In this document: in pieces, positions 22,561 to 33,898 of the stretch
Layout: the number at the start of each line of letters is the position of its first letter
Numbering within the stretch: position 1 is the first letter of the stretch
DNA from: Anniella stebbinsi
Taxonomy: Eukaryota; Chordata; Lepidosauria; Squamata; Anniellidae
Direction: 5' to 3'
Assembly (NCBI GenBank): GCA_029215795.1
Contig: JARDYH010000002.1
Span: 46,422,001-46,486,000 of the forward strand
Length of the DNA stretch: 64,000 bases
The notes under the pieces: generated by a model
What the model saw: the letters and a program-made list of their open reading frames with translations, nothing else
What the model was told of the DNA's origin: nothing
Databases searched by the model: none
Translations under genes and position numbers: made by a program

Positions 22561-24600
22561 TGGAGCTGCGAGGGGAGGTGGCTTTGGGGCTGCCCCTCAG
22601 CGGGCTGCTGCAACGTGACGCCCCCTCCCCAACGGCATAAAATAACGCGAGGGGGAGGGGTGGAAAGCAGCGACGCGCCTCAGCCTGCCAATTTGAAGGC
22701 GCGCCCGGCCGGCCGGCCGAGGACCCGGAGAACCTCGAGGCGTTTTAGGCATCCCTGTGTAGCTGAACTCCTCAAGCATCGCCAAGTCCCAGAGAGGGCT
22801 GTGCCACGTGTCCTGAGTGGAAGTGAAATTCGGCTACTGCTTGAGAGGAAGTCCCACTTGAAGGAATGGGACTTACTTCCAACCAGTGTTTGGGATTGGG
22901 GGCTTGAAAAGGAAGGCCAGGTTGGCAGCAGCCAGTGGGCACCTCCCGTCAACAGCTTGTCTTCCCTCCCTGGCTTCTCTTGCGTAGCGCCCCGAGTTCT
23001 TCTGAGGCCGCTTCCTTCGTGGGGGGGGGGGGGAAGAGGGGGCGCTCTAGCAAACTCTCAGTTCATTTCCCTTTTCACCTTCCATACGCGCTGCTCTTTC
23101 ACTTTTTCTTGTTCTTTTCGAGGAAGATAATGGGGTTGGGCGGTGGGGAGAGAGAGGGAGGGAGGTTGTTTTGTTTTAGACTCCTCTTCCCTCAAGGGCA
23201 ATATGCCGAAAACTAGCCGTGTTCATCTGTAGGAGAAAAAGAATAATAATCCCAAATGCCAAAATCGCACCAATCCTTGGTTATTGTGGTTTCCCATTCC
23301 CTCAGGTCTCCACCTCCTCTCTCTCTCCCACAATCTCTCAATCTCAATCTCAATCTCTCTTTCCGGCCAACGAGTGCAGCAGGAAAACCTGCTGCTAATC
23401 TGAGAGTACCGTGCAACTGCCCTTTAGACCCAGCTAACATGATTTTCCCCAAAGCCTACTGAATATCGATCTCATACCAACGACCAAACTATGTCTGAGC
23501 AGCTCTCTCACCCCGGGCTAGGTCGGCGATCTGTGTCATCCTAACCACGGGCCAAGAGAACCTCTCCGCGCATCCACTGGCCGTGTGTAGTTGCAGGATA
23601 TTCATGTGTGTGGGCTCAGCTTCTCACGGCTCACTTCAGCCCAGGGTTTCTTTTACGCGTAAACTAGACTGATTTGTCTTTCCAGACTAGAAGAGAACTC
23701 GCAAGGTGTTTAAATGCTTCCTTCCCGAATGGCCTGTTCTGCCTGCTTTGAGGAGCGAGTGTTTTTCAGACGTTCCAGTGGTCCCCCGTGCTTGCTCTCG
23801 AACCTGTATAGGTACGAAATACAGGAATCTCTGGGTGGTTTTGGAGAGCTCCGAAAATACTCAGAGCCATTTCTTGTCTCCCTCCTGGAGGAAATCAATC
23901 AAAGGAAACCTATCCAAAGGAAGGAGGGGGGTTTCGTCGAAGGACAGAGCCAGTGGCCTCGGATGGAAACAACTGTTTGACGCGGGTGCAGAAGTTTCGG
24001 GTTGTTGAGTTTGGACAGAGAGAGAATCCATTCTTGGACTGCTCGCTTTGCGCTCCTAAGATGTCTGCGGAGCAGCGTCCCTCTCCCTTCTCGTCTCCGA
24101 CACCAACACCGCGATCCTAGACATAGATGTGGAGGGAGCATTGATCTGCAGCAGCCTTAGGCACATTCCGATGTATTGAACGGCTAGAGTGGAGCGGGCC
24201 TCATTCTGTGCTACCTGGATTTGCGGCCTCCCTGTCTGAAGAAGCGTGCTTGGATCATCTCAGCGTTCCTTCCTTATACCAAGCGCTGTAGCGCTGCGCT
24301 CCTAAGCATCTCCTTACACGGAAGTAAATTTGCAGGGAACCAGGCTGCAAATCCTTCAGCCAGGTACTTGGGAGCCCCATTGATTTCTCTGCAATTTGCT
24401 CCAAAGGAAGCTTAAATAGAATAGATAGGATGGCAGCATTCGCCTTTTTCTTCCCTGAAAGTTAATGCCGTCGCGACTGCAATGAAAGGTATCGAGGTGT
24501 GCGAGCAAGTAGGTTCGCAATGACTCTTAAGGATTTATTATATGCACAGATGGATCTCTAAACAGGAGTCCTTTCGGTTCCTCACACATTTCCACTTACA

Positions 24601-24628
24601 CGCACACAGACACACACACACACACACA
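24601..24628. repeat. (CA)n microsatellite
   Basis: CA repeat with one GA interruption. Confidence 0.9.
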
Positions 24629-25676
24629 CCCCTTTAGAAAGCAGGCACAAAGCCTCGCTATTGTAGACACGCTAATTGCCTTTTTGATTTCCTGCATGAA
24701 CTGCAAGTGAGCTGCTATGTTTCTACAGAAGATTAATAGGCATAAAAATACCTGCGCGGGCAAACACACGATACAGCTCACAATAGGCGACTCAAACCTC
24801 TTTGAAAATAACCTCCCTTTCTGCAGTTATAATTGTCACATCTACCACAACCTATCCAGAGTTTACACAAGATCCAGTGTATCGGGATAATCCCCTCCTT
24901 TCTAATGCAAACTCTGCCCCAGTACGATTGGGCAGATAGTATTTAACTGGTGTGCCGAGTACAAGAAGGGAGATTGTGGCTGGCTGGCTGGCATGGGGTT
25001 ATGTAAGGAAGGTATTATGTGCCGACGGGGGTGCGTAAATAGAGATGGGAACACGTGCATGACGGGAGGTATGACGTTATGCTTTGTATTTAAATCCTAA
25101 GTATGTTTACACGTGTATGTGGGGTGGGGGTGGATACAAATGGCTGTTACTTTCAGGTAACCGTGCTTAAAATTGCTGCTTTAGTATCTCTGCCTTCTTG
25201 GGCTGAATTAGTGAAACCTCCTGACTCACATTGTGGGGTGGTATGCAAAAGACTCTGTCTTGAACATCCTTCTCCCCAGTTTTAAATACAACACTTGGAA
25301 ATAAACCCTAGTGAAATCAATGGGGCTCTCAAGACAAGCGTTTAAGGATCGGATGTTAAGGACGAGTAACATGGAAATGAGAGATCCTTCCTTCAGGCAG
25401 TGAAACAAAACGGCATTTCCTGGGAAGTCTTAAGAGATACGGCATAATTTAACAGACACAATTTATCACAAACATGTGATTGGCATTTCCATCCTAAACA
25501 CAGCTGGAAGTAATTCCCATTGATCTCAAGTAATAGTAATCTAATATTATTTATTATACCTATGAAATCTATTATTTATATAGCTCTTTTCCTAAGCCTT
25601 CAGACTGCTTCCCTTAGATTATCCACCCAAAGTTAATCACATGTTAAATCCCATTGATTTCAATGGAAAAGATGTG

Positions 25677-25763
25677 CAGCCCGATCCTCCAGATGTTTAC
25701 TCTGAAGTAAACCTATTGTCTCCAGTGGGGTTTATTCCCAAGCAGGCGTACATAGCGTTGCAG
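25677..25763. repeat. Family P palindromic repeat, copy
   Basis: Runs from GCAGCCCGATCCTCC through TTTACTCTGAAGTAAACC and CAGTGGGGTTTATTCCC to GTACATAGCGTTGCAG. The ends are inverted (CAATCCTA / TAGGATTG in better copies), giving an ~85-bp hairpin. Confidence 0.65.
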
Positions 25764-25850
25764 CAATTCTATGTGCATTTACTTGGGAATAAGGCACATT
25801 TAACTCAATGAGACTTACTTCAGAGTAAATATCCATAGATTGTACTGCTA
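25764..25850. repeat. Family P palindromic repeat, adjacent copy
   Basis: A second copy directly abuts the previous one and has the same internal order: TTTACTTGGGAATAAGG, AACTCAATGAGACTTACTTC, then ATCCATAGATTGTACTGC. Confidence 0.65.
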
Positions 25851-26070
25851 GCAGGTGTTGAATCGATAGGAGTCAACTTTGGCATGACTGAGCCCCAATA
25901 ACCTTTTGCCAATGCACAAAAATATATAATCTTATACTGGTTGTGTGTGTTTCTTATTATGGTGCAGCAACACACTGTGGAAATAGCATTTTGGACATCT
26001 TTTTATTCCATTTCATTGCTTTTATAACCCTGACATGTGAAACTGTTTTGGACCACACATCTCACGCTGG

Positions 26071-26148
26071 AACCCTGTTCTCTGGGAATAAACCCCACTG
26101 AATACAATGGCACTTACTTCCGAATCAACATGCATAGGGTTGTGCTGT
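26071..26148. repeat. Family P palindromic repeat, copy
   Basis: Shows CTGGGAATAAACCCCACTG, ACAATGGCACTTACTTCCG and the CATGCATAGGGTTGTGCTG end. Confidence 0.6.
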
Positions 26149-26289
26149 AAAAGGAAGGTTGGTCAGTAATCCTTAAAGTAACCATAGAAGGAAGGGCTGC
26201 ATTATTTTTCCCATGTTGCCAGTGGGTGGGCCCGAGGCTAACTAGGGCAATCTGATCCTGTGTGTGTTTACTGTGAAGTAACTTGGGAA

Positions 26290-26499
26290 CCCTGGAGGCT
26301 GGTGGTCCGAAGACAGTGGGGCAGTGAATCCGTTCCTGGTTTCAGTCAGAACCAGTAAGAGCTCTAAAGGAGGTATCCAGGGTGCTGAACCCTATTCCCC
26401 CAGTTGGGATCAGCACCTCGGAGAGCTCCTTTAGAGTTCTGGCTGAAACCCAGAGTGGATTCACTACCCTACTGACATCAGAGCCACCAGCCTTCACTG
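26290..26499. mobile_element. hAT-like palindromic MITE, family A
   Basis: A 210-bp imperfect palindrome. The arm reads CTGGAGGCTGGTGG through GGTTTCAGTCAGAACCAG and AGCTCTAAAGG; its inverted copy ends GAGCCACCAGCCTTCACTG. It is flanked by 8-bp direct repeats, CTTGGGAA (26282-26289) and CTTGGGAC (26500-26507), identical at seven of eight bases. An 8-bp duplication and termini resembling CAGTGG fit a non-autonomous hAT transposon. It encodes nothing. Confidence 0.75.
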
Positions 26500-27280
26500 C
26501 TTGGGACTCGCCTCCAAGTGTCCATGAGGCAGCAGCCATATTGGGTTCCCTAAGGCTACCTCAAATGTGTTAAAGACTCCATTTTGAACGGGGAAAGTCA
26601 TCGTACACTTTATATTACCACTGAGGTCCTCCAAAGGCTAAAGCTACCACATAAACCCTATTAAAATGATGACTAACAGATGTGCCATCAAAGTAATGGT
26701 GCTTGAAGTGGGCCGCGCTTTCAGTATGCAAAGTGCTTTTAGAAATGCAGCCGGCAAATACAAATCCATACTGTGATTCTTAAATTACAGAAAGTAGTGG
26801 TGGTGCGCCTCATTCACTCCGATCTACACCAATCCCGTTAAACCTAATCCGATTAACACCGTAGAAGTAGACGTATTTACTTAGAAGAACGTTTCTCTGA
26901 TTTCCGTAGCCTTTCCTTCCAAGAAATCAGGTTAAGGGCTTTGGTGTGAATTGGAACGTGTGGAATGGGAGGCACGATTCAAGTCCAAGTTTGGAAGGAG
27001 GAGGAGCATTCTAGCCCTCAGTGCCTAAGGATCTCCTTTCAAGTAATGTGTTCAGGATCGGGATGTCCTGGCTCGAAACATATTTGCTCTCAGCTGATCA
27101 GGTTTACTTTGATGTAATTCTCTATGCTAGATAGGATTTGGACCCATTGTTTATATTGTTTATATATTTATAAACAGTGGGCTGTTGCCTGGTGCCTTGC
27201 TGGTGGCCTTCCCTGGTAAACAAGATTCTGAAGTAGAGGGATCTTTAGTCTGTTCCAGCCAGGCTCTTATGGTTTAACCC

Positions 27281-27360
27281 TTTGCATGCCCACTCAGAAG
27301 TAAGCCCTACTGAGTTCAGTGGGACTTATGCTCAGTTGATTGTGTATATGATTAAAGCCT
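27281..27360. repeat. Family P palindromic repeat, copy
   Basis: Core CTCAGAAGTAAGCCCTACTG then AGTTCAGTGGGACTTATGCT. Confidence 0.6.
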
Positions 27361-28050
27361 TAGTGTAGGTGCCCGCACACATGTGTAATCTGTTAGCTGA
27401 TGAAGTCACCTTTAATTTACGAAAGTTTATGCCACAGTATGTTCTCCAAAGTGCTACAAGCCTCTTTTTGTGCATTGTTCTAAACACTTATTCCCATTCA
27501 TTTCAATGGCTTCTGGACAGGGGAAGAAACTGCCTGATTTGGTGGTTAGGACACAACCTATTCATTCCAATACGGTGTTTGCGCAAGATAACTTCCTGGT
27601 TAGTATTCAGCATAATTTGCAAAACCAAAACATATTCTAATAGAATTGGCTCTGTGAGAAGTGTATTTAATTATAGATATAGAATTTGCAAAAATAATCA
27701 TTTTAAAACATGTTCTCCATAATTTCAAGTTTTTATGTCAATCCCAAACTGGGGCATCGTTTAAATTACATCTGAGGGCAGATTTTACTAAATTAAAACA
27801 AAATAAACTCAGAGACATTAATGCTGCGACTATGAGAAACTTCTGGAGAACTATCGTCTGCATATTGTTTTATAATGTGCCATAATCTGAAGCATGTAAA
27901 ATTTTGGCCCATTATTATTCAAACCCCGGGAATTAGCAGAGTCATTTTTCCTTCTATTGTCCATAAAATTGCCAAATGACTAAATTAACTGACTTCATAC
28001 TGTGGACCATCAATTCCGTGGTATTTCATTTGGATGTAGTTCGCAATTGC

Positions 28051-28100
28051 TCTTCTTCTTCTTCTTCTTCTTCTTCTTCTTCTTCTTCTTCTTCTTCTTC
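28051..28100. repeat. (TTC)n microsatellite
   Basis: Seventeen or so perfect TTC repeats (GAA on the other strand), a sequence able to form triplex DNA. Confidence 0.97.
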
Positions 28101-28350
28101 TGTATCTGCATTATGAAACATCTTTCTAGTCTATACCTCTGTTGTCAACTGTCAAAATATAACCAAAACAAAAGCCCCACCCATTCCAAGGACTGCCTCC
28201 AATGCTCAGGTGTCCTCCTATTCCAGAAGAACTGCCTTAAATGATTGCAGACTGATGAGCTGAATCTTTTTGCATTCCCCGTGATCTCAGGGGAACCCAA
28301 ATGGACTGCCGCCCCCTCCACTCCTTTGCTCTCTTTTCATTACCATTTCA

Positions 28351-28442
28351 CAGCACAATCCTATATACATATCTACTGAGAAGAAAGTTCTATTGAGTTC
28401 AATGGGGTTTACTCTGAAATAAATGGTTTTAGGATTGCAGCT
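28351..28442. repeat. Family P palindromic repeat, well-preserved copy
   Basis: One of the best copies. It begins CAGCACAATCCTATATACAT, has the central ATTGAGTTCAATGGGGTTTA and ends TTTTAGGATTGCAGCT. The termini are inverted repeats of each other. Confidence 0.75.
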
Positions 28443-28448
28443 TTAGGC

Positions 28449-28514
28449 TGGGAGTAAGTCGCATTGAACTCACCGAGACTTATTTCTCAATAGACATACA
28501 TAGGATTGCACTGC
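28449..28514. repeat. Family P repeat, adjacent copy
   Basis: GGGAGTAAGTCGCATTGAAC through AGACATACATAGGATTGCAC; a second copy head-to-tail with the previous one. Confidence 0.7.
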
Positions 28515-29002
28515 TGGAGACTCCTCTTGAGCAGTATTTTCTGCCAGTACCTCAAGAATCCTCAAACAACCTGTTCCAAAGCAGCCTTACTTAAATACAT
28601 TTCTTTCTTCAGGACTACAGCTACATCACCAAACTAGTTAAGGGGCATCGATCTGGTCCCTAGGACAACCACAATCTTCAATGCATATGCCTCAGGTTAA
28701 TTAGGTTGAAATGACTTCACAAAGCAAAGTTCTGGATTACCAATGATTCTGTACTAGTTAATTAAACAGACTGCTACCTAGGCCTTTATTCAACTAAATG
28801 GGAGAAAGCAGGTAACACTACTTCCATTTGTAAGTCTGTCCCACACCTATTTACTTTGAGGTAAATTTAATTGATTTCAGCAGATGTGCCTGGGATTGTA
28901 TTTCAAAACAAATGGTTGATGATCAGATTAAAAACAACAACAACCCATCTAAAACCAAGGATACACTATATATAAAGTCATTTAAAATGTGGAATATAAA
29001 TA

Positions 29003-29055
29003 GCTTTGGCTATGGGGCAGTATATAAATGTAATAAATTAATAAAATAAATAAAG
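29003..29055 (+). repeat. LINE 3' tail fragment (GCTTTGGCTATGGGGCAGTA type)
   Basis: GCTTTGGCTATGGGGCAGTATATAA then AATAAA-type repeats. Similar tails occur near 63425-63500 and fit the 3' ends of CR1/L2-type LINEs in squamates. Confidence 0.5.
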
Positions 29056-29654
29056 CAGACTACAAAGCAAACATTAAGACACAAACCAATAGGAAGTTCT
29101 CTTGCAGAAGTCCACAAGAGCACATGTCTCTTGCATATCCACCCGTTCAATTCAATGGGACTTGCCCAATAAAAACTTGTACATGTATTTCAAAACTGGA
29201 CCCTTCCAACTTTAACAAGTCCAAATTTCCTGTTCTTATGTCCGATTGGTTTAACGGGAGAAATGTTAATCAGAAGTACTTGAAGCATTTAACTCTGTCT
29301 GGATCGTGTGCATTGTCAGTATGAATGTCAGGATTTGTGAGAGTTGAGAAGTTTTGTAGTGTAGACTTGAATTAGCAGATCCCTTCAAGAGCTTTTCATT
29401 GGGTTTATTAATTACTCTATATTTCCTCATTCAATTTTTGTCAAGTGCAAACTTTCAACATCATCGCTACATTTATAATATTATTTCTTTGAGCTCATGC
29501 TGTAGGATTGTGGTCGCTACACCCTCCGTCAGGAAGGATTTTCCCATAAGGAAAATTCTGCTTCAAAAATAATTAATAAACAAGTTGTAAAATAAATAAA
29601 CCATCTGCCACGGTGTTGTTTCTTTTTAACATTAAGACTGTATTCTGCCACTGT

Positions 29655-29722
29655 TAGGGGGTAAGTCCTATGAATTCAGTGCAATAAACCTACGAGTGAA
29701 AATTCATAGGATTTAGCTACTG
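29655..29722. repeat. Family P repeat, decayed copy
   Basis: GGGGTAAGTCCTATGAATTC and TTCATAGGATTTAGCTACTG. Confidence 0.45.
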
Positions 29723-30181
29723 GGTTGTTCAGTTATCAAAAAGAAAACGTAAAAGGAAAAAAAAAGGAAAAAGAAAGTTGTTTTCTGGTGAAATCCTTCG
29801 AAATTAGCACCACCTTTCAAAGTACCAAATAAAGGCACCCTGTTTTATTAATCTGTGCCTGGAAGGATTTGATTGTTTTAAACTTAGATTTCCGAGGTTG
29901 GATTCATTTTAGAGGCCATTCCGCACCATCCTTTTGTTTTTATTTTTAATAGTATTTTTGTAAGTTTCTTTTGGGGCCCTGTTAAGCAGGCTCCCTACAT
30001 CGCGATGGTCTCCATATTAAGCGGAAGTCCCGCTGAAATGAATTTACACCTGAACAAATGGGGTGGGGGCTTCAGATTAACTGGTTTGTAGTGGGGTCAG
30101 GCAAACAGATGGGTTCCAAAAGCGTTTCACTAAAATCTCAACACACTCCTTTGAATCGGTTTCTGCAGCCATATCAGACGC

Positions 30182-30250
30182 TGTCACTTAGAAATGAGTT
30201 CTGTTGAAATCAGTGAGACTTCACTGGTCTATAAGGTTTAGGATCGGGGG
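30182..30250. repeat. Family P repeat, decayed copy
   Basis: Contains TTAGAAATGAGTTCTGTTG, AAATCAGTGAGACTTCACTG and GGTTTAGGATCGGGGG. Confidence 0.45.
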
Positions 30251-30521
30251 CTTCAGTCGATTTTAAATGCAAGTCGTCCGCCCTGACACATATTTGTGGC
30301 TTGCATCCGTATTCATGATTAAAACGTGTCTGTCCCCTACCCTCATCCCAGCTCGTCTGGGTGGCTCGGATCAGGGCAATGCAATTCTGGCAACGTTCTC
30401 AGGAAGGGCCCCAAGGTCTCTTTAATTCTATGAAGGCGTTTTCAATCCTCCCAACTAGTGATTTTTTTCGGGAGCGGAGGAATCCCACAAACCAACAAAA
30501 AGCACCTTAAGTTGTGCTCAC

Positions 30522-30527
30522 CTCAGA
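30522..30527 (-). other. Minus-strand splice donor candidate CTGAG|GTGAGC
   Basis: A near-consensus 5' splice site on the minus strand (exon side ends at 30522), downstream in the transcription sense of the CpG island at 31.2-32.0 kb. Could serve an alternative upstream first exon of the host lncRNA. Confidence 0.25.
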
Positions 30528-31179
30528 GGAAGGAAGCAGATTAATGTAGTTGTTTGTTCGCTCTAGCAAACCAACGAGAAAACCAGTTTGGATCCGAATT
30601 TAGCGTAAATACAATACTGGCGACTTTGTCCATGGGCACTGTGGCGGCAGAAAAAACACCCTCCCTTTAAGTGCTAATAAAAGGTAAGGCTCCTTTCTCT
30701 CCCACCCACCTTCCTTCAGCCATAAAGGCTGTTTTCTGGTGTCACTTTTCTTCTTTCTCTGCCTGTAAGAACCTGTGGGTGTGGGTGTGTTTCGAGCTGT
30801 CTTTGCGCTCCAACATTAAGGTGCGGGGGGATGAACCCTGCTCCTTCCCATCGCAATCCCCCGACACTGGTGTGTGTCCCACTGGGCTCCACACGACCAA
30901 AAAGCATCTCTGTCCTTAGCGTATCACCGATCGGTTGAGATACAGGTAAAGCTGTCGGGGAGAAGTCTCTTGAATCCCTATTGGTGGGAATAGGAGTGCC
31001 AAACCCATTCATTACATAAGGCTCTGATTTGTGGGGTCGATTTCATTTTGCTTCCAAGAGAGGCAGCAGCAGACTTAATTGTAAAGGGGGGGGGGTAGGG
31101 GCCAGGCAGGCCATGCACCACAGGTTCTTTCCGAGTTTACCGTTGACTTATTCAACCCCTTCGGGAGTGGTGTCCAAAC

Positions 31180-31960
31180 TGCCTGCAGCGCGCACAACCC
31201 ACGGGCTGCACGGCATTGCTGTGTCAAAGGCAGCAACCCTGAGCACGTTGATGCCAGTTAGCCAGCGACGCCGAAATCAGTTGGATTTACACGCCACACG
31301 CCCCGCCGCCAAGTAAATACGTTTAGGGCTAGGACGGGAGCCATATTATTGGGCTGCTCTGCGAAGGGGTGAGAAGCGGCCAACCGGAGTCCGAGGCGCA
31401 CGGACGGAGCCGGGCGCAAGATTGCACCGCTCGCCTCCGCGCTGCCCCTGGCCGCTCTTTAGAGAAGGGCAGAGACCCGGGCGTGTGCTTATAATTCAAA
31501 GCCAGGCTTGGCTGGGGGGCGGGGGGTGGGGGGAGAGCGAGAGAAAGGGAACTGCAGGCTGACATTTTGACCCTGGACTTTTTCTTCCTTTTGTACCCAT
31601 GAAAGGCCAAGCGATCCCCGCCACTGTCAGGCCGCGTTGCCCTGTTGACATCCGGATGCCTTTGCTCCCGTATGTAAATGCGAATGAACTTACGAGGAAC
31701 CAGTAATTGACCCCGGTCACCCGCTGTCACGCCCTTGGGACCGCCGCGTTCAGGCAGCATGGGCCCCGGCGCGATGATGGATGTCCACTTAATCGCCTTC
31801 AGCTCAGAATGCCCCCCTCCTCGCCTAACCTCCCGGCCTATGGGAGGGAGCGCCCAAGGGAAACGATCGAGGCCGGGCTTTAAAACACACCCCTCTTACC
31901 AGACAGGTAAAACCTGTCCTGGGCGTGGGGAGGGCGGGAAGGACAACAGGCCCGCCAGGA
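31180..31960 (-). promoter_or_regulatory. Second large CpG island, candidate alternative promoter
   Basis: CpG-dense complex sequence, strongest at 31300-31450 (GGCGCACGGACGGAGCCGGG). On the minus strand it includes CTC|GTAAGT at 31694, a donor-like site. No ORF here looks coding. It lies ~9 kb upstream of the main candidate promoter and could be an alternative start of the miR-9-2 host, the start of a divergent transcript, or a Polycomb-type developmental island. Confidence 0.35.
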
Positions 31961-32044
31961 AACCAGGCCCGCCGCTTCTTAAGACCCTTGGGATCCAGCC
32001 CACGATCATCTGGTCAATTATGCTTGGCGCACGTTGAAACAGGG

Positions 32045-32269
32045 AGTGGAGGGAAATCGGTGGGGGCTGGGGGCTCCGATTTAGGTGGGGCTGTGAATCT
32101 ATTCTGGGATTTCAGTCAGAACCACCCAGAACTCTAAAGGAGCTATCCGACGTGTCGAACCCTAGCCCCAAGATGGGTTCAGCACCTTGGATAGCTCCTC
32201 CGGCTGGTTCTGACTGTAGCCAGAATAGATTCACAGCCCCACCGAAATCGGAGCCACCAGGCTCCACTG
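32045..32269. mobile_element. hAT-like palindromic MITE, family A
   Basis: Same arms as the copy at 26290: GGGCTCCGATTTAGGTGGGG, TTTCAGTCAGAACCACCCAG, AACTCTAAAGGAGCTATCC, then the inverted arm ending GGAGCCACCAGGCTCCACTG. The left end is disturbed by about 11 extra bases, so the left boundary is approximate. Confidence 0.7.
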
Positions 32270-32829
32270 AGGCAAGTCCAAGCGCACCGGCTCTTGAACG
32301 CGAGGGCGCAACGAACTGGTAAAGGCCAGAAAAGTCATGGCACATTTCAAGGTCACTGCGCCACGAGGGTCACTGCATATGTCCGAAGAAATGCTCAGCC
32401 ACTCCAGCTTTCGACCTCTTGTGTTTATCTCTGACCTTAATGATCCAAGTTCAGTATATTTGCAGAGGTGACCAACTCTGACTCGAAAGACATGGGCGAG
32501 AAAAATCTTGTCTGTTCCAATGAAACCGGACCGCACAATTAATACTTTAACAGATGACTCCCTGATTCGCATTTTAAAAAGCAAATAAACCAAACAGAAA
32601 TCTGAAGTTCATCTCATGGAGTGGGGAAGGGAGGGAGGGAGAGGGGGGAAACACCTATTGCTAACAAAATGTGAGCATTCCTATTAACTCCAAGGTAGAT
32701 TTTAAACAGGAAACGAAATGCAGATTTCTTTATTTATTTGGTTCGAGGTGTCAGAAAGAGGCAAGCTGTCAGAAATGGGACACGAAAACGTACGGAGGGT
32801 TGAGGAGCTTTGGTTATCTATTTTATTAA

Positions 32830-32830
32830 A

Positions 32831-32867
<37 letters not shown>

Positions 32868-32868
32868 T
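32830..32868. repeat. (ATT)n microsatellite
   Basis: Perfect ATT run of about 13 units. Confidence 0.95.
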
Positions 32869-33767
32869 AATTAGGGTAAGAAATTTAGACCCCGGCTACC
32901 TAGCATTGTGTGAGATCCTCGAAATTGGTGGCATTTATTTATTGCACAGGATAGGATTCAAGGAAAATAGCAATCCTCCTTCTTCCCCCTCCCGTCTTTT
33001 GAAACATGCACCGGGAGAAGAGAGTTCAACGCAAGCAAATATACGACCAAAAGTTAAAGACTGATAGAACTGTACCTTGGTTACTCAGACGCTCGGCTCC
33101 CGTTTTGTGAAAGACGAAGGATATATATAAATAGAGGTTTTGGTGGCATTTGAAAATGAAACAAGATTTAGAGTTTTTTTCTTTGTTCTACCCAAACCCT
33201 GCGTTTGCACTGTACTGAGGAACGCCGCTTGATAGACTACAGCGTTAATTAATACTGCGCTAATTTGAGTTAAGAGGGAAGGGAGGTGGAAGGCAGGAGG
33301 AACTCGATGTGGGAGACTGTGATGGGACAGTGACCTCTAGTGGCGAAATGAGGGCGTGCATGCCGGACGAGCCCCGGACCAGAAACTTTTAAATTTGAAA
33401 CCCAGATGACGTGCTAGAACCCTAAAGAATCCTGCGCCCTCGATAGCTTTTATTTCTAAGAAATGGATACGCAACCATTTGACAAAGCTCCGGACCATGA
33501 AGGGTAGGCATTCGGTCAACAGAGGAAACCTATCAAGAACTCTTTGGAAATTCAACCAGACTAAACAATCAGCAGTGGCATAATTGTGATTTCAAATCCA
33601 AGGCGTGTTAGGTGGAGAAAAGATGGACCCTGTTAATAATATGGGAAGAGGATAGAAATATGCCCAAAAATCTTCCCCTTCAGACATCCTAAAGTTTGAT
33701 TCTCCCATAAGCACATTTACTTGGAAGCAAGACCCCTTCATGTTAGTAGAACTTGCTACCAATTTAC

Positions 33768-33898
33768 AGCGCAATGCTCGGAAGTAAGTTTCACTAAATT
33801 CAATGGGATAATTCCCAGGTAAATGAGATTAAATCTAATTGAACTGTATGTGTCTGCTAAGACTTCCTTCCTAGAAGACATGCATAGGATTGCACTGT
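33768..33898. repeat. Two tandem family P copies
   Basis: CAGCGCAATGCTCGGAAGTA through AATTCAATGGGATAATTCCC, followed by a second unit ending GACATGCATAGGATTGCACT. Confidence 0.6.

Larger units (their letters stand above)
1..22760 (-). ncRNA. MIR9-2HG: Inferred extent of miR-9-2 host transcript (MIR9-2HG / LINC00461-like)
   Basis: The extent is inferred, not seen as a spliced transcript. The miR-9-2 precursor at 1928-2014 is on the minus strand, so its host must be transcribed right to left. In human the host is the brain lncRNA MIR9-2HG (LINC00461), whose main start lies, as I remember, roughly 18 kb upstream of the microRNA. Here a large CpG island at 21.5-22.8 kb sits about 20 kb upstream on the correct strand and contains a good minus-strand splice donor at 22314. 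No long ORF on this strand looks protein-coding, as expected for a lncRNA. Exon positions, the true start and the 3' end (probably beyond the left edge) cannot be fixed from sequence alone. A further CpG island at 31-32 kb could be an alternative start. Confidence 0.5.
21530..22830 (-). promoter_or_regulatory. MIR9-2HG: Strong CpG island, best candidate promoter of the miR-9-2 host transcript
   Basis: The densest CpG region of the left half, strongest at 22020-22760 with NotI-like GCGGCCGC clusters, GGGCGG/CCGCCC GC boxes and a long alternating CG/TG/GA tract. It contains the minus-strand donor at 22314 and sits ~20 kb upstream of miR-9-2 on the right strand, close to the distance I recall in human. 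A TATA-like TAAAATA at 22637-22643 is on the plus strand. Start sites cannot be placed exactly, and divergent transcription is possible. Confidence 0.5.
22831..31170. other. Noncoding DNA with old short palindromic repeats
   Basis: No supportable exon. From about 24.3 kb rightwards, P-family repeat copies become frequent and one hAT-like MITE is present (26290-26499). A CA repeat lies at 24601-24628 and a long TTC repeat at 28051-28100. The segment 27640-27960 is unique, AT-rich and repeat-free and may be a conserved element. Confidence 0.45.

Noticed and set aside
22507..23130. 207-codon ORF in the CpG island
   Set aside because: It starts in GA repeats and runs through GC-rich promoter DNA; composition explains its length.
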